A stretch of 64,000 nt of DNA from Roseomonas sp. AR75 (lineage in GTDB: Bacteria; Pseudomonadota; Alphaproteobacteria; Acetobacterales; Acetobacteraceae), in contig NZ_STGB01000006.1 of the NCBI RefSeq assembly GCF_005222815.1, forward strand, positions 434,001-498,000, written 5' to 3'. The notes below the pieces were generated by a model. It worked only from the letters and a program-made list of their open reading frames with translations, was not told the DNA's origin and did not search any database. This document shows positions 1-6,759 of this stretch, one piece after another. The position numbers and the translations under genes are program-made. Position 1 is the first letter of the stretch; each line of letters opens with the position of its first letter.

Positions 1-486
1 CCCTTCAGCGCGCATCTCGAAGGCGCCGCCCTCGGCGAGTCGCGCCGCGCGCTGCAGCTTGCCGATGGCGAGCGCGTCCAATGGGGCGTGCTGGCCAGCC
101 AGGATCACACCGGGGAGGTTGCGCTCTCCTGGGGCCGCGAACTGCTGCGCGGGCTGGCGACGCTCGCCGCGCTGACGCCGGCCTCCGCCGCGCAGGTCGG
201 CGGGTACGATGCGCTGCTCTCCGGCGTCGCCGACAACCTCTCGGGCGCGACCCGCGGGCTGACGCAGGAGCGCAGCGCGCTGGGCGCGGCGGAGCAGCGC
301 GTGGAGCAGGGCCGCGAACGTCACGAGAACCTGCTGGTCGCGCTGGGCAGCCAGCTCGGCGCGATCGAGGAGGTGGACCTCGCCGCTGTCTCCGCCGCGC
401 TGCGCCAGACGGAGCTCCGTCTGCAGGCCTCCTACGAGACCACGGCGACGCTCTCGCGGCTTTCGCTCGCGGCGCTGCTGCGGTGA
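1..486 (+). CDS. flgL: Flagellar hook-associated protein FlgL, C-terminal fragment
   Basis: The reading frame is open from base 1 and ends at 486, so about 161 C-terminal residues are seen and the start lies outside the window. The product is helical and rich in Ala, Gln and Glu. It ends in a flagellin-type C-terminal domain with the closing pattern LQASYETTATLSRLSLAALL, which is typical of FlgL (HAP3), the junction protein between hook and filament. It is exported by the flagellar type III system and assembled outside the cell. The flbT, flagellin and flaF genes just downstream support the call. FlgK or a short flagellin paralogue is less likely because the terminal residues fit FlgL better. 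No RBS can be assessed. Confidence 0.75.
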   Translation, partial: PFSAHLEGAALGESRRALQLADGERVQWGVLASQDHTGEVALSWGRELLRGLATLAALTPASAAQVGGYDALLSGVADNLSGATRGLTQERSALGAAEQRVEQGRERHENLLVALGSQLGAIEEVDLAAVSAALRQTELRLQASYETTATLSRLSLAALLR

Positions 487-686
487 TCGCCTTCAGCGGC
501 GGTTAAGCGGATGGGATGCAAGGTGGCAGCGTGCCGGATCGGTGGAGACTTGCGCCGCGGCACCTCCCGAGGATCGGGCACGCGGCGCGCCGCGTGGCGG
601 CGAAGATCGCGCAGTCGCCGGCAAAGGCCGGCTGCCGGCAGGGCGGCCCACCCCCCGCTGCCCTGTCGACAGGTTGGGAGAGTGGC

Positions 687-1169
687 ATGTCCACACTGGT
701 GCTCGAATTGCGGGCGGGCGACCTGCTGGTCGTCAATGGCGCGTCGCTGCGCTTCCGCAGCCGCACGCGGGTGGAGCTCGTGGCGCGGGCGCGCTTCCTG
801 TTCGGCAAGCAGGTGATGTCGCCCGAATCCGCGAACACGCCCGCGCGGCGCATCTATTTCGCGCTGCAATGCGCCTATGTCGGGCCGGAGGAGGAGCGCG
901 AGCCGGCCATGGCGGATGCGCATCGCCTTGTCGCCGAGTTCCAGGAGGCGACGACGTCGAACATGGCGCGCCAGCTGCTGGAGCGCGCGCTGGCGCTGGC
1001 CGAGCAGGATGAGTGGTACCAGGCGCTGCGCCTGGTACGGCATGTGATGCGGCACGAGGCGACGGTGCTCGGGCTCGATCCGCAGACCGGGACCGCGCTG
1101 CCGCCGGGCGTGGCCGGGGCTGGCGCCGTGGCGATGGCGCGACCTGCACTGCACCACGCCGCGCAATGA
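687..1169 (+). CDS. flbT: Flagellin synthesis repressor FlbT
   Basis: A 160-residue protein matching the FlbT family in length and content: an N-terminal beta-rich part (LVLELRAGDLLVVNGASLRF) followed by helices including SNMARQLLERALALAEQDEW and LRLVRHVMRHEA. In Caulobacter FlbT binds the 5' leader of flagellin mRNA and promotes its decay when assembly is incomplete. This makes it a post-transcriptional checkpoint that acts opposite FlaF. I chose ATG 687, with GGGAGAG just upstream, because family homology starts there; the frame is also open upstream but that part does not look like FlbT. The next gene is flagellin, whose leader is strongly structured, which fits the expected regulation. 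Confidence 0.88.
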   Translation: MSTLVLELRAGDLLVVNGASLRFRSRTRVELVARARFLFGKQVMSPESANTPARRIYFALQCAYVGPEEEREPAMADAHRLVAEFQEATTSNMARQLLERALALAEQDEWYQALRLVRHVMRHEATVLGLDPQTGTALPPGVAGAGAVAMARPALHHAAQ

Positions 1170-1484
1170 GGACGTCATCCGGGTGCGCGACGTGCTGGCG
1201 CACGTCGCCCTCAGTCGCCGGCGCGCGCCTCCGCGCGCTTGGCTGCGCGGCACCGGCCGCGGCCGCCATTCGGCGGCTCGCCCGCCTGCGGCGGGCGCAG
1301 GGCGGCGCTTCGCGATCAGCTTTCTCGCCCTGCCTTCACGCTTCCTTCACCCGCTGAAGGCAGGATGATCGGGCGGCGCCGCGACAGGCGCCGCCTCCCG
1401 GTGCGGCATCTGCCGCACCGCCACCGCGGAAGGTCGCCAAGACGGCCCAGCCTCCGCGGAACGCAGGATCCAGGAGAGAGGACC
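1170..1484 (+). promoter_or_regulatory. Structured leader region of the flagellin gene
   Basis: This 315-bp gap between flbT and flagellin holds no convincing gene. It contains three successive perfect inverted repeats: 1329-1338 with 1355-1364 (10-bp arms, 16-nt loop), 1372-1380 with 1387-1395 (9-bp arms, 6-nt loop) and 1399-1408 with 1411-1420 (10-bp arms; a 4-nt loop if the innermost pair opens). A weaker 7-bp pair lies at 1424-1430 and 1453-1459. None is followed by a T-run, so these are not intrinsic terminators. A Shine-Dalgarno (AGGAGAGAGG, 1472-1481) precedes the ATG at 1485. Bases 1259-1280 are an exact inverted copy of 5429-5450 in the repeat array. In Caulobacter FlbT acts on flagellin mRNA leaders, so a role as FlbT or RNA-stability target is a reasonable inference. 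Confidence 0.6.
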
Positions 1485-2636
1485 ATGTCCTCCGTCAACA
1501 CCAATGTCGCCGCGATGGCGGCGATCCGTTCGCTGAGCTCCATCTCGAAGGACATGGGCAACACCCAGGCCCGCATCGAGAGCGGCTATCGCATCAGCCA
1601 GGCCAATCACGACCCCGCGGTCTTCGCCATCGCGCAGAACATGCGCGCCGACCTGAACGGCATGTCCGCGGTGAAGGACAGCCTGTCCTTCGGCAAGGCC
1701 GCGCTGACCACGGCGCGGGACGCGGCCACGAAGATCAGCGACGAGCTGGGCAAGCTGAAGCAGACCGTCACGCAGGGCCAGCAGCAGGGCGTGGACGTCA
1801 ACCAGATCAACGCGCAGATCACCAACGCGCTGGCGAATATCGACGCCTATGCGCGCACGGCCACCTTCAACGGCGTGAACCTGCTGACCTCCGGCGTCGC
1901 GGGCGTGACCGGCGTGACGGACAACAACCTGAACGTCGTGCGCGACATCAACGGCACCACCACCTCCGTCACCGGCACGAACAGCACGGCGGCGGGGCTG
2001 GCTCTGGCCGGCCTGACTGCGGCCACCGGCGGCCGGACGCTGACCTTCGACGCGACCTTCGCCGCGGCGAATGCGGACACGATCAGCTTCAGCCAGGGCG
2101 GCACGACCTACACCTTCGAGTTCAGCGACGGCTCCGCGCCGCTCACCAGCACGCCGGGCCCGAACGCCCAGGTGTTCGACGTGCAGATCACCGCGACGGA
2201 TTCGCCGCTGCAGGCGGTCTCCAAGCTGATCGGCCGGATGCAGTCCGAGGGCTTCGACGCCAGCCTGGACAACCAGGGCCGCCTGGTGGTGAACGGCAAC
2301 ATCGGTGCGATCACGCCGACCTTCGCCTCGGGCGGCGCCACCGCCGGCACGCTGCCGGGCGGCACGGGCGCGATCGCCGCGGTGGAAGGCGCGATCGACA
2401 CGATGGGCACGCGGCTCGCCACCATCGGCGCCGCGCTGCGCCAGGTGGAGGGGCTGCAGGACTTCACCACCAAGCTGAACGACTCGCTGAAGGAAGGCCT
2501 CGGCGCGCTGGTGGATGCCGACCTCGCGGAGGAATCCGCGCGGCTGACCAGCCTGCAGACGCGCCAGCAGCTTGCGACGCAGTCGCTCTCCATCGCGAAC
2601 CAGCAGAGCCAGTCGCTGCTCAGCCTGTTCCGGTGA
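1485..2636 (+). CDS. Flagellin (filament subunit)
   Basis: A 383-residue flagellin. The N-terminal D0/D1 region (SSVNTNVAAMAAIRSLSSI, then residues like ARIESGYRISQANHDPAVFAIAQNMRAD) and the C-terminal D0 helix (SLSIANQQSQSLLSLFR) are clearly conserved. The central 140-330 region is Thr/Gly/Ala rich and variable, as expected for surface-exposed D2/D3. The protein is secreted without cleavage through the flagellar export apparatus and polymerises into the filament. ATG 1485 follows a strong AGGAGAGAGG and begins exactly at the conserved N-terminus. The gene lies between flbT and flaF, both regulators of flagellin production. The symbol is left empty because several flagellin paralogues may exist elsewhere. 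Confidence 0.95.
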   Translation: MSSVNTNVAAMAAIRSLSSISKDMGNTQARIESGYRISQANHDPAVFAIAQNMRADLNGMSAVKDSLSFGKAALTTARDAATKISDELGKLKQTVTQGQQQGVDVNQINAQITNALANIDAYARTATFNGVNLLTSGVAGVTGVTDNNLNVVRDINGTTTSVTGTNSTAAGLALAGLTAATGGRTLTFDATFAAANADTISFSQGGTTYTFEFSDGSAPLTSTPGPNAQVFDVQITATDSPLQAVSKLIGRMQSEGFDASLDNQGRLVVNGNIGAITPTFASGGATAGTLPGGTGAIAAVEGAIDTMGTRLATIGAALRQVEGLQDFTTKLNDSLKEGLGALVDADLAEESARLTSLQTRQQLATQSLSIANQQSQSLLSLFR

Positions 2637-2642
2637 TCCGCC

Positions 2643-2669
2643 GCGCGGGGGCCAACACGGCCCTCGCGC
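2643..2669 (+). promoter_or_regulatory. Hairpin just downstream of the flagellin stop
   Basis: An inverted repeat with an 11-bp stem (2643-2653 with 2659-2669, one G-T wobble) and a 5-nt AACAC loop starts seven bases after the flagellin stop codon. It lacks a T-run, so it is more likely an RNA-stabilising or processing hairpin between flagellin and flaF than a classical terminator. That would allow flagellin mRNA to accumulate more than downstream flaF mRNA. This function is inferred from position only. Confidence 0.4.
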
Positions 2670-2702
2670 CTCTCCTCGCGCCAGGGAAAGCGCCGCCGCC
2701 GC

Positions 2703-3083
2703 ATGATGCACGCACGCTACGCCGCCCAGCAGAACGCCGCCGCCAATCCGCGCGAGATCGAGCTGCGCGCCTTCCGCTACGTGAACGGCCTTCTCGCCGG
2801 CGCCACCGACACGCCGGGCCGCGTCGCGGCGCTGCATAAGACGCATCGGCTCTGGTCGCTGCTGATTGCCGACCTCGCGCAGCCCGGCAACGCGCTCCCA
2901 CCCGATCTCAAGGGCCGGCTTCTCTCGCTCGGCCTCTGGGCGCAGAAGGAGGCGGATGCGCGCATGGGCGACGCGTCCAGCCTTGAACCGCTGCTCGCCC
3001 TGCACCGTGACATGATCGCGGGGCTGGAGGCGCAGCGCCCGGCCGCCGCGGCGCCGCCCACCTTCGTCGCCGGCGCCGCCTGA
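2703..3083 (+). CDS. flaF: Flagellar biosynthesis regulator FlaF
   Basis: A 126-residue protein of the FlaF family. Typical features are the N-terminal NPREIELRAF segment, the central LHKTHRLWSLLIADL helix and the LPPDLKGRLLSLGLWAQKEA motif. The tail (about residues 110-126) is Ala/Pro rich. In alphaproteobacteria FlaF works with FlbT to balance flagellin translation and secretion; in Caulobacter it is needed for flagellin synthesis. It is cotranscribed in direction with the flagellin gene 66 bp upstream, and the next gene (DUF1217) begins one base after its stop. There are two adjacent ATG codons, MM; either may serve. Confidence 0.88.
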   Translation: MMHARYAAQQNAAANPREIELRAFRYVNGLLAGATDTPGRVAALHKTHRLWSLLIADLAQPGNALPPDLKGRLLSLGLWAQKEADARMGDASSLEPLLALHRDMIAGLEAQRPAAAAPPTFVAGAA

Positions 3084-3084
3084 C

Positions 3085-3849
3085 ATGCTCGCGGGCATCG
3101 GCGGCCTCGCGGCGCTGAACGTGGTGGAGCGACAGGGCGCCGCCCTGCAGGAACGCTTCAACGCCCGCCGCGACGTCGCCGCCGACATGGACCGCTTCCG
3201 CGAACGCGCCGCGGCTATCCCCGACATCGAGGCGCTGCTGAAGGACCGCCGCACGCTGAATGTCGTGCTGGAGGCCTTCCAGCTCGAAACCGAGATCGAC
3301 AAGCGCGCCATGCTGCGAAAGGTGCTGACCGAGGATCCCGCCGCCGAAGGCAGCCTGGTCGGCCGCCTGACCGACCCGCGCTGGAAGCAGCTTGCGCAGG
3401 CCTTCGCCGGCCGTGCGGAGAGCCCGCTTGCCGACGGCGCGCTGGTGGAGCGCATCGTCGCCGGCGCGCTCACCAACCGCTACGAGAAGGAAATGGGGGA
3501 GGCCAATCCCGGCCTGCGGGAGGCGCTCTACTTCAAGCGGATGGCATCCAGCGCCACGACCATCCCCCAACTCATGTCCGATCGCGCGCTGGCCACGGTC
3601 GCGCGCGGCGCGCTCGGCCTGCCTTCGCAGTTCGGCCTGCTGCAGTTCGAGCAGCAGAGGGACGTGCTGACGCGGCGGCTGGATGTGGCGGATCTGCAGG
3701 ATCCGAAGGCGGTCTCGCGCATGGTGCAGCGCTATGTCGCGCAGCTTCCGGCGACGCAGGCGAGCAGCCCGCTGACGGCGCTGCTCGACGGGTCCGGCAG
3801 CGCGAACGCGATCGCGAGCCTGGCCGCCGGCCTGCGACTCAGCGCCTGA
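3085..3849 (+). CDS. DUF1217 family flagellum-associated protein
   Basis: A 254-residue, mostly helical soluble protein with no signal peptide. Segments such as IPDIEALLKDRRTLNVVLEA, KRAMLRKVLTEDP and VERIVAGALTNRYEKEMGE match the DUF1217 family, found in alphaproteobacterial flagellar clusters and sometimes annotated as flagellar. Its molecular role is not known to me. The ATG at 3085 is one base after the flaF stop, so translational coupling is very likely and it belongs to the flagellin operon. It converges with the FlaG-like gene, overlapping it by 11 bases at the 3' ends. Confidence 0.75.
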   Translation: MLAGIGGLAALNVVERQGAALQERFNARRDVAADMDRFRERAAAIPDIEALLKDRRTLNVVLEAFQLETEIDKRAMLRKVLTEDPAAEGSLVGRLTDPRWKQLAQAFAGRAESPLADGALVERIVAGALTNRYEKEMGEANPGLREALYFKRMASSATTIPQLMSDRALATVARGALGLPSQFGLLQFEQQRDVLTRRLDVADLQDPKAVSRMVQRYVAQLPATQASSPLTALLDGSGSANAIASLAAGLRLSA

Positions 3850-4105
3850 CGTCCAGCACCGGCGTCGCCTCGGCCGGTGCGGTGCGATAGGCGTCCAGTT
3901 CGCGCGCCGTCGGGATCGTGTGCACCTCCCCCTGCGAATCGCGAAACTCCAGCACCACCAGGTTCAAGGCGCTGTCGATGCGGACGCTCGGATTGGGCGT
4001 CGGCGGCGTGGCAGGGGCAACGTCCGGCGGCTGGGTCGGCGATGCGGCGGCGCTCGGCCGTGCGTGCTGGCGGGGCGGGGCCGGGGCGGCGGGATCGGGG
4101 ATCAT
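3839..4105 (-). CDS. Small FlaG-like protein
   Basis: An 88-residue protein. About residues 1-38 are Pro/Ala-rich linker. The C-terminal half contains VRIDSALNLVVLEFRDSQGE followed by VHTIPTARELDAY, which resembles the FlaG fold (a beta hairpin on a hydrophobic strand, then a polar 'GEVxxxIP' turn). FlaG proteins influence filament length and cap function. I start at ATG 4105; a longer start at 4153 would add 16 residues that look non-conserved. The gene is on the strand opposite the flagellin operon and its end overlaps the DUF1217 gene by 11 bases. Similarity to FlaG is weak but the location beside flagellin genes supports it. Confidence 0.55.
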   Translation of the reverse strand: MIPDPAAPAPPRQHARPSAAASPTQPPDVAPATPPTPNPSVRIDSALNLVVLEFRDSQGEVHTIPTARELDAYRTAPAEATPVLDVRR

Positions 4106-4201
4106 GACGGCCAGTCTACCTTCGGCGCCGTCCTGGCCAGTCACGCCACGCATCGGGGCTTCGCGCGGCCATCCCTCAGCCTATGCGACAGGCATGAAGG
4201 A

Positions 4202-5329
4202 ATGCTTGCCGTGCCATGGCCCCGGCGCGGTTTGACGCGCGCGCCGCCCGGGCCGAAGCTGCGCGGCGGAACCTCCCCGTTGCTGCGTCTCACCGATCCC
4301 CGATTGCCGCCCCTGCTCTGGACAGCCGCGGCCGCCGTGCTTGGCGGCATGCTGTTCACGCTGCTGCACATCCCTCTGGCCTGGATGCTGGGCGCGATGG
4401 CGGCGACGGGCGCGCTGGCCTGGCACGAGAAGGCGGCGGTCGCCAAGCCGACACGCCCGATCGCGCTGATCTTCCTTGGACTCGGGCTGGGCCAGACCTT
4501 CACCCAGCCCGTGATGGCGGCGCTGGCCTGGGCGCTGCCCTGGCTGGTGCTGGGCGGGTTCCTGGCGATCCTGGCCGGCGCCTTCACCGCGAAGGTCTTC
4601 GCGCGGCTGGCCGGCACCGACCCGGAGACGGGCTACTACGCCTCGGTCCCCGGGGGCGTGATCGTCATGGCCATCCTGGCGCAGCGTGCCGGCGTCTCGG
4701 TGCCGGCGGTGACCTTGGCGCAGACGATCCGGGTGATGGTGGTGGTGGTGGTGGTGCCGCCGCTGGTCACCTGGCTGGCGCCGCGCGGCGGCGCCGACGC
4801 CTTCCTCAGCGAGCGGCCGGAGGTGGATCTCGCGGGCCTCGCGCTGCTCGTCGCGGCGGGCACCGCGGCGGCGCTGGCGCTGACGCGCACCGGGCTGGCG
4901 AACCCCTGGATGCTCGGCCCCTGCGCGCTGGTGATCGGCCTCTCGGCCTTCGGCGTGCTGCCCTCCGGCGTGCCCGTGTGGATGGTGAATGCGGCGCAGG
5001 TCGGCATGGGGATGTCGCTTGGCGTGCGGATGACGCGCAGCTTCATCCTCTCCTCGCGCCGGATCGCGCAGACCTCGGTGCTGACGACGCTGCTGCTGAT
5101 CCTGCTGATGGCGGCGCTGGCGGTTGGCCTCGCTTTCGTCTCCCACCTGCCGATCGCCGGCGCGATCCTCGGCATGGCGCCGGGCGGCATGCCGGAGATG
5201 ACGATCACGGCAAAGGCGCTGGAGGTCGGCGTGCCGCTGGTGCTCGGCTTCCACATCGTGCGTACGCTGATCTGCAACCTGTTCGTGCTGCCGATCTGGC
5301 GCCTCGCCCGCCGCCTCGGCTTCGCCTGA
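4202..5329 (+). CDS. AbrB family membrane protein (PF05145-type transporter/regulator)
   Basis: A 375-residue integral membrane protein with about ten to eleven hydrophobic segments arranged as two similar halves. Hallmarks are IPLAWMLGAMAATGALAW, ETGYYASVPGGVIVMAILAQ, a Val-rich helix after QTIRVM, and the matching second-half APGGMPEMTITAKALEVGVPLVLGFHIVR. This is the AbrB/'putative ammonia monooxygenase' family. It is named after an E. coli protein linked to regulation of aidB, and its transport substrate is unknown. The start is uncertain: ATG 4202, TTG 4232 and TTG 4280 are in frame, and the strong homology begins around 4283. The stop codon TGA (5327-5329) lies inside the first base pairs of the tandem repeat array that follows. 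Confidence 0.8.
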   Translation: MLAVPWPRRGLTRAPPGPKLRGGTSPLLRLTDPRLPPLLWTAAAAVLGGMLFTLLHIPLAWMLGAMAATGALAWHEKAAVAKPTRPIALIFLGLGLGQTFTQPVMAALAWALPWLVLGGFLAILAGAFTAKVFARLAGTDPETGYYASVPGGVIVMAILAQRAGVSVPAVTLAQTIRVMVVVVVVPPLVTWLAPRGGADAFLSERPEVDLAGLALLVAAGTAAALALTRTGLANPWMLGPCALVIGLSAFGVLPSGVPVWMVNAAQVGMGMSLGVRMTRSFILSSRRIAQTSVLTTLLLILLMAALAVGLAFVSHLPIAGAILGMAPGGMPEMTITAKALEVGVPLVLGFHIVRTLICNLFVLPIWRLARRLGFA

Positions 5330-5670
5330 GGGCACAGCAAACGCGGCCCGCGCAGCGGGCCGAGCCAAGGCCGCGGATGCGGCCGCCCGGCGCTTGAGGG
5401 CACAGCAGAAGCGGCCCGCGCAGCGGGCCGAGCCGCCGAATGGCGGCCGCCGCTTGTGCGGCGAGCCAAGGCCGCGGATGCGGCCGCCCGGCGCTTGAGG
5501 GCACAGCAGAAGCGGCCCGCGCAGCGGGCCGAGCCAAGGCCGCGGATGCGGCCGCCCGGCGCTTGAGGGCACAGCAGAAGCGGCCCGCGTAGCGGGCCGA
5601 GCCAAGGCCGCGGATGCGGCCGCCCGGCGCTCGAGGGCACAGAAGAAGCGGCCCGCGCAGCGGGCCCGCG
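5328..5670. repeat. Tandem array of 68-bp GC-rich hairpin units
   Basis: Direct repeats beginning GAGGGCACAGCAGAAGCGG start at 5328, 5396, 5497, 5565 and 5633. Units are 68 bp, except the second (101 bp, with a 33-bp insert around 5433-5465) and the truncated last one. Each full unit has two dyads, GCGGCCCGCGCAGCGGGCC and GGCCGCGGATGCGGCC. The array fills the whole gap between the convergent stop codons of the AbrB-like gene and the Bug-like receptor gene, and its first bases are the upstream stop codon. Related units occur at 58007-58325, and an exact 22-bp inverted match to 5429-5450 lies at 1259-1280. There are no spacers of CRISPR type. No coding capacity is supported. Confidence 0.9.
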
Positions 5671-6666
5671 TCAGCCGGCCTGGAAGCCCAGACGGCGGTG
5701 GAGCCATTCCCGATAGGCCAGGGCAGCCTCGGGCCCGGGGCAGAGCGTGGCCAGCGCCTCCGCGGCTTCCTGTGCGCGCACCTGCCGCAGGCCGGACTCG
5801 GCGGAATCAGGCTCCGCCTCGCCCCAGCGCCGCGCCGCCGCCCGCCACAGCGCCACCACATCCGCCGAGGTCAGAGCGGGCAGCACCACCAGGGCCCGCG
5901 TTCGCAACCCCGCCGCGGCGGCACGGCAGCCGGCCAGCAGGTCGGGTTGCGCGGGGTCGGCCAGTACCTCGCCCAGCGTCGGGACATCGGGCAGGGCAGG
6001 GTCTCGCCCGTGCTTCGTACCGTCGAAGGCGAACCAGGGCGTCAGCCCGACGGCGGTGGCGCGAGCGGCGGCGCCTGGACCGGTCAACACCACGGCATCG
6101 GCCGAGCCGAGCGTCACCGCGACCTCCGGCGCCATGCCGGCCGGCAGGAACACCGGGGTTGCCGCGCGGCCGAGCAGGTCGAGCGCCAGCAGCCCCGCTG
6201 TCTCCGCCGCGGCCGGCCCGGGCAGGGCCAGGCGGACCGTCCCGGCCGCATTCAGTGCACCGCGCCCGGCCAGCAGCGCCGGCGCCAGGTTGCCCGCCAC
6301 GGCAGGCCATTGGCGCGGCTCGAAACGGGCGCGGGGATCGCCGATCAGCAGGCTCTGCGTCGCCAGGCCCGGCAGCACCAGCAGCACACGACCATCGGCG
6401 GGCGTGGACACGGCGAAGCGGTTCGCCGCGGTGATGCCGTCGGCGCCGCCGAGCACGCTCACGCGCAACGCGGCGGCCTGCACCAGCCCACGGGCCAGCC
6501 CGCGCGCGGCGCGATGCGCGTAGCTCGCCGAGGCGCCCTCTTCCGGCCCCGGCGCGAGCAGCGTGGCGGCCTCCGGCACCGCGGTAGCCGCAGCCAGCGG
6601 GCGTGCCGCCGCCGCAGCGATGACGCTGCCCAGGACAGCCCGCCGGGTGGCGAATGGATGGGTCAT
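5671..6666 (-). CDS. Divergent Bug/TctC-like periplasmic solute receptor
   Basis: A 331-residue protein with a Tat/Sec-like leader (MTHPFATRRAVLGSVIAAAAA, cleavage near ARPLAA). The order of features follows the tripartite tricarboxylate receptor (Bug) family: a DGRVLLVLPGLATQS segment, a central lobe, then HGRDPALPDVPTLGEVLADP, matching the 'LPDVPTLAESG' signature in the clear Bug proteins at 31071 and 53692. The canonical substrate loop (F/Y-P-P-G-G) is missing, and the N-lobe has VLGGADGITAANR instead. The ligand is unknown. ATG 6666 is preceded by GGAGGGAGG. The gene ends where the 68-bp repeat array begins, and lies downstream of the LOV kinase gene on the same strand (93-bp gap). Confidence 0.6.
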   Translation of the reverse strand: MTHPFATRRAVLGSVIAAAAARPLAAATAVPEAATLLAPGPEEGASASYAHRAARGLARGLVQAAALRVSVLGGADGITAANRFAVSTPADGRVLLVLPGLATQSLLIGDPRARFEPRQWPAVAGNLAPALLAGRGALNAAGTVRLALPGPAAAETAGLLALDLLGRAATPVFLPAGMAPEVAVTLGSADAVVLTGPGAAARATAVGLTPWFAFDGTKHGRDPALPDVPTLGEVLADPAQPDLLAGCRAAAAGLRTRALVVLPALTSADVVALWRAAARRWGEAEPDSAESGLRQVRAQEAAEALATLCPGPEAALAYREWLHRRLGFQAG

Positions 6667-6759
6667 CCCTCTGGCCTCCCTCCGGTTGAAGGGGCAGCTA
6701 GAGCCGGGGAATGGGGCCAAAAGGTGGCAACAACCGTCAGGCTTCCAGTCCGGGAGGGT

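Noticed and set aside
1183..1368. Small gene in the flagellin leader
   Set aside because: It has Arg/Pro/Gly-rich composition, no RBS, overlaps the hairpins and a repeat fragment, and no similarity. flaF, which often sits near, is the clear gene at 2703.
4737..4757. GTG triplet run as a microsatellite or phase-variation tract
   Set aside because: It encodes a Val-rich membrane helix (VMVVVVVVPP) of the AbrB-like protein, in the hydrophobic region of this family; length is below what usually drives slippage.
5328..5670. CRISPR array
   Set aside because: Units repeat directly with no unique spacers and contain internal dyads. No cas gene lies near. It is a tandem repeat.
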